Below, piece by piece: positions 1-9,433 of a DNA stretch of 64,000 nucleotides (its first letter is position 1; every line of letters starts with the position of its first letter). The DNA is taken from contig CACZZF010000001.1 in NCBI GenBank assembly GCA_902785575.1, forward strand, positions 62,001-126,000. The letters run 5' to 3'. The notes below the pieces were generated by a model. The model ran no database searches. It saw nothing but the letters and a program-made list of their open reading frames with translations, and was not told the DNA's origin. Position numbers and translations under genes: made by a program. Source of the stretch: an uncultured Bacteroidia bacterium (GTDB lineage Bacteria > Bacteroidota > Bacteroidia > Bacteroidales > UBA932).

Positions 1-124
1 CGTAGAAGCAAAGTTGGCCCGTCTTGCCATGTTCTATCTTCGCGAATGAGGTAACTTTCGCCTGAGGGTCGCCGTCGACCGTTCCGTTCAGGACCTGAGC
101 CAGTTGCTTTGCTGTGAATTCCAT
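1..124 (-). CDS. lpxD: LpxD N-terminus (partial): UDP-3-O-acylglucosamine N-acyltransferase
   Basis: Only the first 41 codons are in the window; the gene continues past base 1. Reverse-strand translation begins [19 protein letters not shown] and continues with a [17 protein letters not shown] segment, the usual small uridine-binding N-terminal domain of LpxD that precedes the left-handed beta-helix. LpxD adds the second 3-hydroxyacyl chain in lipid A synthesis, in the cytoplasm, consistent with a Gram-negative envelope. The gene is divergent from rimP, and a TATCTTTG -7 element on the minus strand (160-167) fits as its promoter. The identification rests on a short N-terminal fragment, so it is good but not certain. 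Confidence 0.8.
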   Translation of the reverse strand, partial: MEFTAKQLAQVLNGTVDGDPQAKVTSFAKIEHGKTGQLCFY

Positions 125-159
125 GTTTAAAGCTAAATGGGTTTTATTATAATTTTATA

Positions 160-167
160 CAAAGATA
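160..167 (-). promoter_or_regulatory. -7 promoter element for lpxD
   Basis: Read on the minus strand this is TATCTTTG, an exact match to the Bacteroidota TAnnTTTG -7 consensus, about 35 bases upstream of the lpxD start codon. Confidence 0.6.
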
Positions 168-200
168 AACGATTTATTTTCATTTTCCCTAAATAATCCT

Positions 201-208
201 TACCTTTG
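201..208 (+). promoter_or_regulatory. -7 promoter element for the rimP-nusA-infB operon
   Basis: TACCTTTG matches TAnnTTTG. Transcription would begin around base 214, just before the hairpin at 222-250, giving a leader of roughly 50 bases before the rimP ATG. Confidence 0.65.
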
Positions 209-221
209 CACCCGTTGTGAG

Positions 222-250
222 AGATAGGTGACGTCAGGCGTCTCCTATCT
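222..250 (+). promoter_or_regulatory. Leader hairpin ahead of rimP
   Basis: A 12-base arm AGATAGGTGACG (222-233) pairs with CGTCTCCTATCT (239-250) with a single mismatch and a 5-base loop, followed by a T-rich run (tttgtttt). It lies between the predicted transcription start and the rimP start codon. It could be an attenuator, a stability element or a binding site controlling the nusA operon. The structure is visible; its function is inferred. Confidence 0.5.
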
Positions 251-264
251 TTTGTTTTGTGAAT

Positions 265-738
265 ATGGAGAAAAATTTGATAATAGAGACCATCGGACCC
301 GCCGTCAAGGACCGCGGTTGCTTCATCGTGGACGTTACTGTCAGCAAGGACAACGACATCGTCCTCACCATCGAGAAAGAGACCGGGGATGTCGACCTGG
401 ATGATTGTGTCGCCCTTAACGACGCTTTCCTGGCCGCTTTTGACAAGGACGTGGAGGACTATTCGCTCACAGTCTCTTCCGCCGGGCTAGACCAGCCATT
501 CAAGGTGAGCGGACAGTTCACCAAGGCGATAGGGTCTCAAGTCGTGGTCCTGCTCAAAGGAGGCCGCAAGTTGACTGGCATCCTCACCACCGCTGATGAC
601 GAGGGGATTGTTCTCCGCTATGTCACCCGCGAGGTTCCTGAGGGGAAGAAGAAGAAGAAAGTCCCTGTCGAGCATGAGGACAGGTTCGTTTTCGCCGATG
701 TTAATTCGGTTTCTCCATTTGTTGAATTCAAAAAATAG
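265..738 (+). CDS. rimP: Ribosome maturation factor RimP
   Basis: A 157-residue protein starting at the ATG at 265 (an in-frame GTG lies two codons upstream). RimP assists assembly of the 30S subunit in the cytoplasm. The sequence has the expected two-part form: an N-terminal alpha/beta domain (KNLIIETIGPAVKDRGCFIV, then a DLDDCVALNDAFLAAFD segment and a YSLTVSSAGLDQPF core matching the family's VSSPGLDRPL), then a C-terminal SH3-like barrel (VVLLKGGRKLTGILTTADD). A lysine-rich KKKKK stretch sits in the last third. It is first in the conserved rimP-nusA-infB operon, 12 bases ahead of nusA, and is preceded by a promoter and a leader hairpin. Confidence 0.95.
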   Translation: MEKNLIIETIGPAVKDRGCFIVDVTVSKDNDIVLTIEKETGDVDLDDCVALNDAFLAAFDKDVEDYSLTVSSAGLDQPFKVSGQFTKAIGSQVVVLLKGGRKLTGILTTADDEGIVLRYVTREVPEGKKKKKVPVEHEDRFVFADVNSVSPFVEFKK

Positions 739-750
739 CAAACATATAAC

Positions 751-2025
751 ATGGAAAAGAAAGACGTAATAACTCTGATTGACGCCTTCAAGGACTTCAA
801 GGAAGAGAAAAACATCGACAGGCCCGTTATGATGGGCGTCCTCAAGGACGTGTTCCTGACCCAGATCGCCAAGACTTACGGCTCCTCTGACAATTTCGAC
901 GTGATTATAAACGTCGACAAGGGAGACTGCGAGATTTACCAGAACTTCGACATCGTCGAGGAAGTGGAGAATCCCAACACCCAGATCACCCTCGAGCAGA
1001 TCAAGGAGGAGACTGGAGACGATGACTATGAGATTGGCGATGTCTACACAAAGAAGCTCTCGCTAGCGACTTTCGGAAGGAGGGGCATCCTCAACATCAG
1101 GCAGAACCTACAGGGAAGAATCATGGACATCGACAAGGCTAACGTCTTCAAGGATTATTCCGACAAGGTCGGGGAGATATTCACTGGTGAGATCTACCAG
1201 ACCTGGTCCAAGGAAGTCATCATTCTTGACGAGGATAGCAATGAGCTTCATCTTCCTAAGAATGAGCAGATTCCCGGAGAGAGGTTCAAGAAGGGAGACA
1301 CCATCCGCGCGATCATCAAGAGCGTTGAGATGAAGAACAACACCACGCCTTACATTACCCTTTCCAGAACTTCCAACGAATTCCTCGAGAAACTCTTCGA
1401 GCTGGAGGTACCTGAAATATTCGACGGACTGATCACCATCAAGAAGGTTGTCCGTGTCCCTGGAGAAAGGGCCAAAGTGGCTGTCGAGTCTTATGACGAA
1501 AGAATCGATCCTATCGGCGCCTGCATCGGTGTCAAGGGATCCAGGATTATCGGCATAGTCAGGGAGCTCCGCAACGAGAACATCGATGTCCTCCAGTGGA
1601 CTTCCAACACCCAGCTTCTTATCCAAAGGGCTTTGAATCCCGCAAGGGTTTCCTCGATCGACTTGGGTAACTCTCCTGAGGACAAGATCAAGGTCTACAT
1701 GCAGCCCGAGGAGGTGAAGAAGGGTATCGGACGCGGCGGATGCAACATCAAGCTCGCCGGAATGCTCGTCGGCAGGGAGATCGAGGTCTGGAGAGAGCTC
1801 TCCAAAGATGAGATCATGGAAGAGGAGGATGTTCTCCTGGACGATTTCAGCAATGAGATTGACCAGTGGGTCATCGACCGCCTCAAGGCTATCGGATGCG
1901 ACACCGCCAAGAGCGTGCTCGCTTTCACGCCTGAAGACATCGCGAAGAGGGCGGATCTCGAGGACGAGACCGTCGCCGAGGTGTTCAAGATCTTGAGGGC
2001 CGAGTTCGAGGAGTATGAGGATTAA
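751..2025 (+). CDS. nusA: Transcription termination/antitermination factor NusA
   Basis: A 424-residue NusA. The N-terminal RNA-polymerase-binding domain (about 1-130) is followed by an S1 domain (about 135-205, GEIFTGEIYQTWSKEVI onward) and KH domains with the conserved DPIGACIGVKGSRI motif near residue 250 and a second KH around KGIGRGGCNIKLA. The C-terminus is a helix-hairpin-helix-like segment (IGCDTAKSVLAFTPEDIA) ending in acidic residues. NusA binds RNA polymerase and nascent RNA to control pausing, termination and antitermination. It lies between rimP and infB, the classic order, with 23 bases before infB. Confidence 0.97.
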   Translation: MEKKDVITLIDAFKDFKEEKNIDRPVMMGVLKDVFLTQIAKTYGSSDNFDVIINVDKGDCEIYQNFDIVEEVENPNTQITLEQIKEETGDDDYEIGDVYTKKLSLATFGRRGILNIRQNLQGRIMDIDKANVFKDYSDKVGEIFTGEIYQTWSKEVIILDEDSNELHLPKNEQIPGERFKKGDTIRAIIKSVEMKNNTTPYITLSRTSNEFLEKLFELEVPEIFDGLITIKKVVRVPGERAKVAVESYDERIDPIGACIGVKGSRIIGIVRELRNENIDVLQWTSNTQLLIQRALNPARVSSIDLGNSPEDKIKVYMQPEEVKKGIGRGGCNIKLAGMLVGREIEVWRELSKDEIMEEEDVLLDDFSNEIDQWVIDRLKAIGCDTAKSVLAFTPEDIAKRADLEDETVAEVFKILRAEFEEYED

Positions 2026-2048
2026 GTGTTATTTAAAAGGGGTTGAAT

Positions 2049-4886
2049 ATGGGAGAAATCAGATTAAATAAACTTATCAGGACCTACAATATCGGTCTTC
2101 AGAATCTCGTGGATTTCCTGAATAGCCAGGGTGTCGAGGTGGAAGCCAATCCGAACGCGAAGATTTCGGAGGAGCACCTTCCCGCCATCGAGAAGCAGTT
2201 CGGAAAAGACCTTGAGATGAAGAAGGCTTCCGAGAAGGTTGACATCAAACTGACCGAGATTCTTGAGCGCACTTCCCGCAAGCAGCAGGAAGCCGCTCGT
2301 GAGGAAGAGTTCGAGGAGCCTGTCAGGGAAACCGTTATCAAAAGTAACGTGTTCACTCCCAAGGAGATCAAACCGGAGCCGAAGCCGGCTCCAACTCCTA
2401 AACCCGAGCCCAAACCGGAACCGGCTCCCGCCCCGAAGCCAGAGCCAGTTCCCGAACCTGCCCCGGCACCAAAGCCGGAACCCAAGCCGGAGCCGGCTCC
2501 CACTCCTAAACCCGAGCCGGAGCCCAGACCGGAACCGAAACCCGTTCCCGAACCTCAACCTGTCCCAGAACCGGTCAAACCGGAAGTGGCCCCGGAGCCT
2601 GAGATTAAGACTACCGTCGTGGAGACTCCCGTGATAGAGACCAAACCCGCCCCAACCCCTGCGGAGAAAGTCTCTGGAGAAGAGATCGAGACAAAGGCGG
2701 AATCAGAGGAAAACACCACTCCTGGTTTCAAGGTGCTTGGTAAGATCGACATGACCCAGTTCGAGAAGAAGAGCGGCAAGAAGCGTGAGAGAATAGCCAA
2801 GGGCAGTCAGAAAGTCGACGTTGCCAAGGAAGGAAAGCAGGCGGACAACAACTCCCGCAAGGACAAGAAAGACTCCAAGGGTGCTCAGGATCAGGGCAAG
2901 GGAGGCAAAAAGCGCGGACGCGGTTCCGACCGTTTCAAGCCTGCCATGACCGAGGAAGAGCAGGAGGCGATGCAGAAAGAGATCCAGAAGCAGGTCAAAG
3001 AGACCTACGCGAGGATGAATGACAACAAGAAGAACAACTTCGGAGCCAAATACCGTAAGGAGAAGAGGGAGCAGGCAGCGGCCAGGACCCAGGAGGAAAT
3101 GGCGCAGGTGATGGCCGAGAAGACCGTCTTGAAGGTCACCGAGTTCGTGACAGTGAACGACTTGGCCACCTTGATGAACAACACTCCTGTAATCGATGTC
3201 ATCAAGGCTTGCATGGATCTGGGACTTATGGTCTCGATCAACCAGAGGCTGGACGCCGAGGCTCTCGTGCTTGTCGCGGAGCAGTTCGGCTACAAGGTGG
3301 AATTCGTCACAGCCGAGCTCACTGAGGAGATTGACGGAAGTGACAATGTGGAGGAAACCGAGGAGGATCTCGTTCCCAGGCCGCCGGTGATCACCGTAAT
3401 GGGTCACGTCGACCATGGAAAGACTTCCCTGCTCGACTATATCCGCAAGTCAAACGTCATCGCCGGAGAGGCGGGAGGTATCACCCAGCACATCGGAGCT
3501 TACAACGTCAAGCTTCCTGATGGGCGGAGAATCACCTTCCTCGACACTCCGGGCCACGAGGCCTTCACCGCCATGCGTGCCAGGGGTGCCCAGCTCACAG
3601 ACCTCGCGATTATCATCATCGCCGCTGATGACGCGGTTATGCCCCAAACAGTTGAGGCCATCAACCACGCTCAAGCCGCTGGAGTACCCATGGTCTTCGC
3701 TATCAATAAGATAGATAAGCCGGGTGCTATGCCGGAGAAGATCTACCAGCAACTCTCCCAGATGAATATCCTCACCGAGGCTTGGGGTGGTAAATACCAG
3801 AGCCAGGAGATCTCGGCGAAGAAGGGACTCAATGTGGACAAGCTGCTTGAGAAAGTTCTCCTCGAGACAGACCTCCTTGATCTCAAGGCCAATCCCAAGA
3901 AGAAAGGCGTCGGAGCCGTCATCGAGTCTTCATTGGACAAGGGTCGCGGCTACCTCGCTACTGTTTTGGTTCAGAATGGTACCCTGAAGACCGGCGACAT
4001 GGTATTGAGTGGTTGTTATTATGGTCGTATCAAGGCCATGTTCAACGAGCGAGGCCAGAAAGTCAAGGAAGCCGGACCTTCAACCCCTGTCAGCATACTT
4101 GGTCTTAACGGAGCTCCGAGCGCCGGTGACAAGTTCAATGTGATGACTGACGAGAAGGAAGCGAAGGCCATCGCCAACAAGAGGGAGCAGCTGATCCGCA
4201 TCCAGGGCATCAAGACTCAGAAGCATATGACCCTCGAGGAAATCGGCAGGCGTATCGCCATCGGCAACTTCAAGGAGCTCAATGTCATCGTCAAGGGTGA
4301 TGTGGACGGTTCTGTCGAGGCTCTCTCCGACTCGTTGATCAAGCTCTCTACCGAACAGGTGAGGGTCAATGTGATCCACAAGGCCGTCGGTGCCATCTCA
4401 GAGTCTGATGTCATATTGGCTGAGGCTTCTGATGCCGTCATCATCGGATTCCAGGTACGTCCTTCGACTGACGCCAGGAAAGTAGCTGACGATCAAGGAA
4501 TTGAGATTCGTCTCTACTCTGTCATCTACGACGCCATCAACGATGTCAAGGACGGTATCGAGGGCTTGCTCGAGCCGATCAAGAAGGAAGAGGTCACCGG
4601 TACCGCAGAGGTCAAGCAGACTTTCAAGATCTCGAAGGTCGGCACGATCGCGGGCTGCCTCGTCAAGGAGGGAAAGATCGCGAAAACTTCCCAGTGCCGC
4701 TTGATCCGCGATGGTATCGTGGTCTACACTGGAGACATCGCCTCTCTTAAGAGGAACAAGGATGACGCTAAGGATGTGTCCGCCGGAATGGAGTGTGGTA
4801 TCGGTATCGAGAAGTTCAACGACATCAAGGTCGGAGACGTGATCGAGGCCTTTATCATCACTGAGATCAAACAGACACTCGATTAA
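2049..4886 (+). CDS. infB: Translation initiation factor IF-2
   Basis: A 945-residue IF-2 from the ATG at 2049 ([14 protein letters not shown]). It is the GTPase that brings initiator tRNA to the 30S subunit. An IF2-N domain (about 1-55) is followed by a long low-complexity linker: residues about 110-200 are almost purely Pro/Glu/Lys/Ala in [13 protein letters not shown] repeats, then a basic Lys/Gly/Asp-rich stretch. A second IF2-N motif precedes the GTPase domain, with G1 [13 protein letters not shown]3 DTPGHEAF and G4 NKID, then domains II, III and IV. The last 20 bases overlap the end of the convergent folP gene. The extended Pro-rich linker is species-specific ornament; the catalytic part is ordinary. 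Confidence 0.97.
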   Translation: MGEIRLNKLIRTYNIGLQNLVDFLNSQGVEVEANPNAKISEEHLPAIEKQFGKDLEMKKASEKVDIKLTEILERTSRKQQEAAREEEFEEPVRETVIKSNVFTPKEIKPEPKPAPTPKPEPKPEPAPAPKPEPVPEPAPAPKPEPKPEPAPTPKPEPEPRPEPKPVPEPQPVPEPVKPEVAPEPEIKTTVVETPVIETKPAPTPAEKVSGEEIETKAESEENTTPGFKVLGKIDMTQFEKKSGKKRERIAKGSQKVDVAKEGKQADNNSRKDKKDSKGAQDQGKGGKKRGRGSDRFKPAMTEEEQEAMQKEIQKQVKETYARMNDNKKNNFGAKYRKEKREQAAARTQEEMAQVMAEKTVLKVTEFVTVNDLATLMNNTPVIDVIKACMDLGLMVSINQRLDAEALVLVAEQFGYKVEFVTAELTEEIDGSDNVEETEEDLVPRPPVITVMGHVDHGKTSLLDYIRKSNVIAGEAGGITQHIGAYNVKLPDGRRITFLDTPGHEAFTAMRARGAQLTDLAIIIIAADDAVMPQTVEAINHAQAAGVPMVFAINKIDKPGAMPEKIYQQLSQMNILTEAWGGKYQSQEISAKKGLNVDKLLEKVLLETDLLDLKANPKKKGVGAVIESSLDKGRGYLATVLVQNGTLKTGDMVLSGCYYGRIKAMFNERGQKVKEAGPSTPVSILGLNGAPSAGDKFNVMTDEKEAKAIANKREQLIRIQGIKTQKHMTLEEIGRRIAIGNFKELNVIVKGDVDGSVEALSDSLIKLSTEQVRVNVIHKAVGAISESDVILAEASDAVIIGFQVRPSTDARKVADDQGIEIRLYSVIYDAINDVKDGIEGLLEPIKKEEVTGTAEVKQTFKISKVGTIAGCLVKEGKIAKTSQCRLIRDGIVVYTGDIASLKRNKDDAKDVSAGMECGIGIEKFNDIKVGDVIEAFIITEIKQTLD

Positions 4887-5688
4887 AAGCCTCAAGGACT
4901 TGACGGGCGGGGGCGATATCGTGGACTCGGAGGATTGAAGCGCCGCCTTGAAGGGCCAGAAGATTTGCCGCGCAAGTGGCAGGAAGGGCCTCATCGGGGG
5001 TTATACCCAGAGGCTTATACAAGAAACTCTTACGGGACAGGCCGGCCAGAATTGGTCGGCCTATCTTTTTGAATATGCCTAACTCTTTAAGCAGGAGCCA
5101 ATTCTGCTCGACAGTCTTGGCGAAACCAAAGCCAGGGTCCAGGATCCAGTCCTTGACTCCGAACGAATCCGCCACCTGGGATATATGCCAAAAGAAGGAC
5201 TCGACCTCTGAGATGATGTCATCATAATCAGTCAAGGTCTGCATATCCCGGGGCGTGCCACGGGTGTGCATGGCCACATAAGGAAGTCCCAACTCTCCGA
5301 CAGTTTTCCACATGGCATCTGAGCCACCGCTGACATCATTGACGATGAAAGGGCCGATAATATCATAAGCCCTGGTGACTATTCCGGGACGGAACGTGTC
5401 GATAGACAGCCGGAGACCAGGCCGTTCGGAAGCGAGCAACCGAAGAGCCTGCTCAAGTCTCTCCCACTCCGTCTCCTCGGACACGGAGTCCGAGCCAGGG
5501 CGGGTTGAGCATGCTCCAAGATCAAGGATATCAGCACCTTCCGAGACCATGGAATCAATCCTGGACAAGAACTCTTCAGGTTCGAACACACCACCTTCTC
5601 CAAGGATACGGCTACCCTCGAAAAAGGAATCGTCGGTCAGGTTGACTATACCCATCAACTCGATCTTTCTGTCTCGCTTATCCTCCAT
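4867..5688 (-). CDS. folP: Dihydropteroate synthase
   Basis: A 273-residue FolP that condenses 6-hydroxymethyl-dihydropterin pyrophosphate with p-aminobenzoate in folate synthesis. Visible motifs are [16 protein letters not shown] near the N-terminus (the family's GILNVTPDSF), [51 protein letters not shown] and the C-terminal SILRVHD. It is monocistronic on the minus strand between infB and tmk; its 3' end overlaps the infB 3' end by 20 bases. A TATTTTCG -7-like site (5695-5702, minus strand) ends only six bases from the start codon. Confidence 0.95.
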   Translation of the reverse strand: MEDKRDRKIELMGIVNLTDDSFFEGSRILGEGGVFEPEEFLSRIDSMVSEGADILDLGACSTRPGSDSVSEETEWERLEQALRLLASERPGLRLSIDTFRPGIVTRAYDIIGPFIVNDVSGGSDAMWKTVGELGLPYVAMHTRGTPRDMQTLTDYDDIISEVESFFWHISQVADSFGVKDWILDPGFGFAKTVEQNWLLLKELGIFKKIGRPILAGLSRKSFLYKPLGITPDEALPATCAANLLALQGGASILRVHDIAPARQVLEAFNRVSV

Positions 5689-5715
5689 TATGCGCGAAAA
5701 TAGCTAAAAAATGAA

Positions 5716-5723
5716 TATCTTTG
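5716..5723 (+). promoter_or_regulatory. -7 promoter element for the tmk operon
   Basis: TATCTTTG, an exact TAnnTTTG match, 24 bases before the tmk ATG at 5748. Confidence 0.65.
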
Positions 5724-5747
5724 TAGGTTAATTCATTATCTACACCG

Positions 5748-6434
5748 ATGCTTATTGTTCTGGAAGGATTGGACGGCGCTGGGAAATCCACGCAGGTCAG
5801 GAAACTGAAGGCCTATCTTGAGGAGGTCTGCGACGGGTTGGAGTATATCCATTTCCCTAGATACGACGCCCCTGTCTACGGCGACCTTATCAGCCGTTTC
5901 CTCCGCGGGGACTTCGGTTCAAATGAGTCTGTCCATCCCCAGCTTGTGGCCCTTCTCTTCGCCGAGGACCGTCACGGGGCGGCTCCCGGGATGAACGAGA
6001 TCTTAGCGAAAGGAGGAACGGTGCTCCTGGACAGGTACGTGTATTCCAACATAGCCTACCAATGCGCCAAACTGGCCAATCCGGATGAGAGGGAAAACCT
6101 TCGTGAATGGATCCTGAACACTGAGTTCGGGAACTTCGGTCTCCCTAGGCCCGACCTGAACATATTCCTTGACGTGCCTATCTCCTTTGTGGAGAACAGT
6201 CTCGAAAAGAGCAGGAAAGGATCCGACAGGGAATATCTTCACGGAGCCAGGGACATCCACGAATCCAATATCGAATTCCAGAAAAGAGTAAGGGAGATAT
6301 ATCTCCGCCAGGCGTCTCTCGACCCGGGTCTCATCCCCGTCGACTGCGCCGGTGAAGATGGTGGGATGTTACCCCCTGACGACATATTCGCCAAGATTAA
6401 GGCTTTGATAGACAAACTTTTGAATATTCAATGA
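5748..6434 (+). CDS. tmk: Thymidylate kinase
   Basis: A 228-residue dTMP kinase. The N-terminal P-loop GLDGAGKST (about residues 7-15) is followed by the substrate region HFPRYDAPVYGDLI and the DRYVYSNIAYQ motif (family DRY), with a LID-like basic segment (EKSRKGSDREYLHGARDIHE). It converts dTMP to dTDP in the cytoplasm. It begins a three-gene transcript: its stop overlaps the start of the next gene by four bases (ATGA), and purB follows. A consensus -7 element lies 24 bases upstream. Confidence 0.95.
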   Translation: MLIVLEGLDGAGKSTQVRKLKAYLEEVCDGLEYIHFPRYDAPVYGDLISRFLRGDFGSNESVHPQLVALLFAEDRHGAAPGMNEILAKGGTVLLDRYVYSNIAYQCAKLANPDERENLREWILNTEFGNFGLPRPDLNIFLDVPISFVENSLEKSRKGSDREYLHGARDIHESNIEFQKRVREIYLRQASLDPGLIPVDCAGEDGGMLPPDDIFAKIKALIDKLLNIQ

Positions 6435-7645
6435 GAACAAGTGTGACTCGCTATAGGTTTAGGAGGCTTTGCGCTTTCATTATCGGGCTGGTATTCCTGC
6501 TGGCCGGTATTTTCAAACTGCTTGACCCGGCGGGTGCCGGACTGGTGGTTGAGGAATACTACCGGTTTCTGGGCCTGACATTCATGCTTCCCACCGCGAA
6601 GGTGGCAGGTGTGTCTCTCGCCCTTCTCGAGGCTCTTCTCGGCGCCGCGCTGATCAGTGGAGTGTGGAGAAAAACCGTCGCTATCGCGACCAGTATCCTG
6701 CTTATCCTGTTCACTATACTGACTCTTTTCCTGGCCATATTCAATCCTTCGATGGACTGCGGCTGCTTCGGAGAGGTTATCCATTTGTCGAATCTGGCCA
6801 CCTTCCTTAAAAACGTAGTCCTCCTGCTTCTGGCTGCCGTCGCATTCTTGCCATTAAAAGAACTCGGACAACCCAAGAAGAGGAAATATGTCTCATTCAT
6901 TATAGCCGCGGCCTCGATTATCGGATTCACGATTTACTCGCTCGGATCCCTGCCTCTCGTCGACTACACTTCTTTCAAACCCGGGAGCGACCTTGTCGCC
7001 GCCAATCGTGAGGGAGAGGAATTCATGTCTACTTTCATCTATGAGAAGAACGGGCAGGAAGGCGCTTTCACTTTGGACAAGCTCCCCGACTCCACCTGGA
7101 CTTTCGTGAGGACTGAGACCATACGGTTAAACGGCCCGAAGACCACTGGAGAGCCTCCAGTGCTGGCTTTCACGGACTCCACCGGGACTTACAAGGACGA
7201 GCTTGCCGCATCCGGTAACGTCCTGGTATTATCGGTTCCCGCTCCGGCAGAGATGAGAGGTGATGAGTGGACAAGGGTGGCTGACGCGATCGACGGAGCG
7301 TCAAAAGCGGGATTCACTCCAATGCTTCTTGTCACTGGTACCAAAGCCAGACTTGACCAACTGTCGATAATGGTTCCCGAGACACGGGAGAGATTATTGC
7401 CTAACACATATTTCTCTGACAGGAAGACATTGCTCGCGATGAACAGATCCAATGGTGGAGCCACCTGGTTCAACGATGGGGAACTGATCCGCAAGTACCA
7501 CTCCAGCAAACTCCCCACTGAGGAGGAACTCCTTGAGATGACTGGAGATGACCCCACAGAGACCATGATCCACACCAGCACCAAAGGCAGGTTGCGTTTC
7601 CAAGGTTTCCTGTTATACACTCTGGCTATCCTATTGCTGATATAA
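6431..7645 (+). CDS. MauE/DoxX-like redox membrane protein with extracytoplasmic domain
   Basis: A 404-residue protein in two parts. Residues 1-150 hold four hydrophobic helices of the MauE/DoxX type, with the characteristic MDCGCFGE cysteine motif that in MauE relatives is linked to thiol-disulfide exchange. After a further transmembrane helix (about 153-175) comes a roughly 200-residue domain predicted outside the cytoplasm, which I do not recognise; it lacks an obvious CxxC thioredoxin site. It ends with another hydrophobic helix (FLLYTLAILLLI). It overlaps tmk by four bases and is ten bases ahead of purB, so it is co-transcribed with nucleotide genes, probably by conserved synteny rather than pathway. 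A role in envelope redox homeostasis is inferred. Confidence 0.7.
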   Translation: MRTSVTRYRFRRLCAFIIGLVFLLAGIFKLLDPAGAGLVVEEYYRFLGLTFMLPTAKVAGVSLALLEALLGAALISGVWRKTVAIATSILLILFTILTLFLAIFNPSMDCGCFGEVIHLSNLATFLKNVVLLLLAAVAFLPLKELGQPKKRKYVSFIIAAASIIGFTIYSLGSLPLVDYTSFKPGSDLVAANREGEEFMSTFIYEKNGQEGAFTLDKLPDSTWTFVRTETIRLNGPKTTGEPPVLAFTDSTGTYKDELAASGNVLVLSVPAPAEMRGDEWTRVADAIDGASKAGFTPMLLVTGTKARLDQLSIMVPETRERLLPNTYFSDRKTLLAMNRSNGGATWFNDGELIRKYHSSKLPTEEELLEMTGDDPTETMIHTSTKGRLRFQGFLLYTLAILLLI

Positions 7646-7655
7646 CTTGATCACC

Positions 7656-9020
7656 ATGATTGAATTAGACTCCCTGACCGCCGTTTCCCCCATTGATGGA
7701 CGCTATGCCTCCAAGACAGCCACTCTGAGGAATTATTTCAGTGAATATGCCTTGATCCGTTACCGCACCAGGGTTGAGATCGAGTATTTCATTGCCCTTT
7801 GCGGCATTCCGCTTCCTCAACTATCCGATTTCGGTGATGGGACCGGAATGAATAAGGAACTACTTTGGGAAGAGCTCCGGAAGGTATATAGGGACATGTC
7901 TCCCGAAGACGCTTCCAGGGTCAAAGAGATCGAGAAAGTGACCAATCATGATGTCAAGGCCGTAGAATATTTCATCAAGGAGAAGTTTGACAATCTCGGC
8001 TTGTCACGATGGAAGGAGTTTATCCATTTCGGTCTCACTTCGCAGGACATCAACAACACTTCCCAGCCATTAATGCTCAAGGAAGCCATTGAGAATGAAT
8101 ATATTCCAGCGCTAAAGGAAATAATCGGGATCCTTTCCGCCGATGCCGTGGAATGGAAGGATATCCCTATGCTGGCTAAAACTCACGGGCAGCCGGCCAC
8201 TCCGACCCGTCTAGGCAAGGAGATCCAGGTCTTTGTCGCCCGTCTGGAAGAGCAGCTCCGCCAGTTCTCCGGTCTAACCTATCCGGCCAAGTTCGGCGGG
8301 GCGACCGGTAACATGAACGCCCACAAGGTGGCATACCCGAAAATCGAATGGAAGTCATTCGCTGACAATTTCGTAGCCTCGCTGGGCTTGAGCCGTTCCT
8401 ACCCCACCACACAGATCGAGCACTATGACAACCTGGCGGCCATTTTCGACTGCCTCCGGAGAATCAACACGATACTGATCGACCTCTGCAGAGACATCTG
8501 GACATATATTTCTATGGAGTATTTCCGCCAGAGGGTCGTCAAGGGAGAGGTCGGGTCTTCTGCCATGCCGCATAAGGTCAACCCTATCGACTTCGAGAAC
8601 GCCGAGGGCAACCTCGGAATGGCGAACGCCGTCTTGACCTTCCTGTCGATGAAACTCCCGATCTCAAGACTTCAGAGAGACTTGACAGACTCCACGGTCC
8701 AGAGGAATATTGGGGTCCCGGTCGCTCATGGGATGATCGCTTTCGCTTCACTCAAGAAAGGTCTCGGGAAACTGATTCTCAACAAAGAAGCTCTTGACGC
8801 CGACCTCCACAGGAATTGGGCTGTCGTGGCTGAGGCGCTTCAGACCATTCTCCGCCGTGAAGGCTATCCCAACCCGTATGAGACTCTCAAGGCCCTCACA
8901 AGGACTGGAGCGGCTATTGATGAAAACACGATCTCAAGCTTCATCGACTCACTTGATGTCGACGAGGCCATCAAGGAAGAGATGCGCGCCATCACTCCCT
9001 GGACTTACACTGGACTGTAG
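7656..9020 (+). CDS. purB: Adenylosuccinate lyase
   Basis: A 454-residue enzyme of the fumarase/aspartase superfamily, starting at the ATG at 7656 (MIELDSLTAVSPIDGRYASK). It removes fumarate from SAICAR and from adenylosuccinate in purine synthesis. The sequence is of the long E. coli-like PurB type: TNHDVKAVEYFIKEK, HFGLTSQDINNTS, KTHGQPATPT and the superfamily signature GSSAMPHKVNPIDFENAEGN are all present. It is the last gene of the tmk transcript, and its end is five bases from the end of convergent divIC. Confidence 0.97.
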   Translation: MIELDSLTAVSPIDGRYASKTATLRNYFSEYALIRYRTRVEIEYFIALCGIPLPQLSDFGDGTGMNKELLWEELRKVYRDMSPEDASRVKEIEKVTNHDVKAVEYFIKEKFDNLGLSRWKEFIHFGLTSQDINNTSQPLMLKEAIENEYIPALKEIIGILSADAVEWKDIPMLAKTHGQPATPTRLGKEIQVFVARLEEQLRQFSGLTYPAKFGGATGNMNAHKVAYPKIEWKSFADNFVASLGLSRSYPTTQIEHYDNLAAIFDCLRRINTILIDLCRDIWTYISMEYFRQRVVKGEVGSSAMPHKVNPIDFENAEGNLGMANAVLTFLSMKLPISRLQRDLTDSTVQRNIGVPVAHGMIAFASLKKGLGKLILNKEALDADLHRNWAVVAEALQTILRREGYPNPYETLKALTRTGAAIDENTISSFIDSLDVDEAIKEEMRAITPWTYTGL

Positions 9021-9025
9021 ACTGA

Positions 9026-9349
9026 TTATTCGATCACGTAGACATCGTCGCCGGGCTCGGCGAAACCAAAGCTCTCCCTCGCGTAACGCTCGAGGGAGTC
9101 TTTGTTTGATGTGAGACCCTTGATCTGGGAGTCCATCTCGCCGATTTCCTTATTGTATTTCTCGATCAGGTTGTTCTGGCGCTTTATCTCCGCGCCGGCC
9201 CTGACCCAACGGACGATATTATTCTGATTGATAAAACCGACCATGAGAATGAATATCACGGTCGCTACAATGGAATAACGGATAAAGGAACGTTTTTCAG
9301 CGTTCTTGCCGTCTCTGTCCCTGTTCCAAATATCCCTGAACTTTCCCAT
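9026..9349 (-). CDS. FtsB/DivIC-type septum formation protein
   Basis: A 107-residue single-pass membrane protein. A short basic cytoplasmic tail is followed by one transmembrane helix (about 25-42, YSIVATVIFILMVGFI) and a periplasmic coiled coil with heptad-like spacing (EIKRQNNLIEKYNKEIGEM), ending in the SLERYARESFGFAEPGDDVY segment typical of DivIC/FtsB. These proteins form the FtsQLB-type divisome subcomplex. The gene stands alone, divergent from the nucleotidyltransferase and convergent with purB. A TATTTTCG -7-like site (9372-9379) lies 22 bases upstream. Confidence 0.85.
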   Translation of the reverse strand: MGKFRDIWNRDRDGKNAEKRSFIRYSIVATVIFILMVGFINQNNIVRWVRAGAEIKRQNNLIEKYNKEIGEMDSQIKGLTSNKDSLERYARESFGFAEPGDDVYVIE

Positions 9350-9371
9350 CTGGCCATTAATGCTATTAACG

Positions 9372-9379
9372 CGAAAATA
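9372..9379 (-). promoter_or_regulatory. -7-like element for divIC
   Basis: Minus-strand TATTTTCG followed by CG; one base off TAnnTTTG and the same variant as upstream of folP (5695-5702). It is placed back to back with the plus-strand element at 9382. Confidence 0.45.
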
Positions 9380-9381
9380 GT

Positions 9382-9389
9382 TATTTTTG
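9382..9389 (+). promoter_or_regulatory. -7 promoter element for the nucleotidyltransferase
   Basis: TATTTTTG matches TAnnTTTG and lies 44 bases upstream of the ATG at 9434. Confidence 0.55.
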
Positions 9390-9433
9390 TAAAATAAAAA
9401 ATCTAGTCATTAACAATTTAAAACAATAAAGAC

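Noticed and set aside
2390..2600. Short tandem repeats in infB that could suggest a repeat array
   Set aside because: They encode the Pro/Glu-rich linker of IF-2 in frame; there are no spacers or palindromic repeats as in CRISPR.
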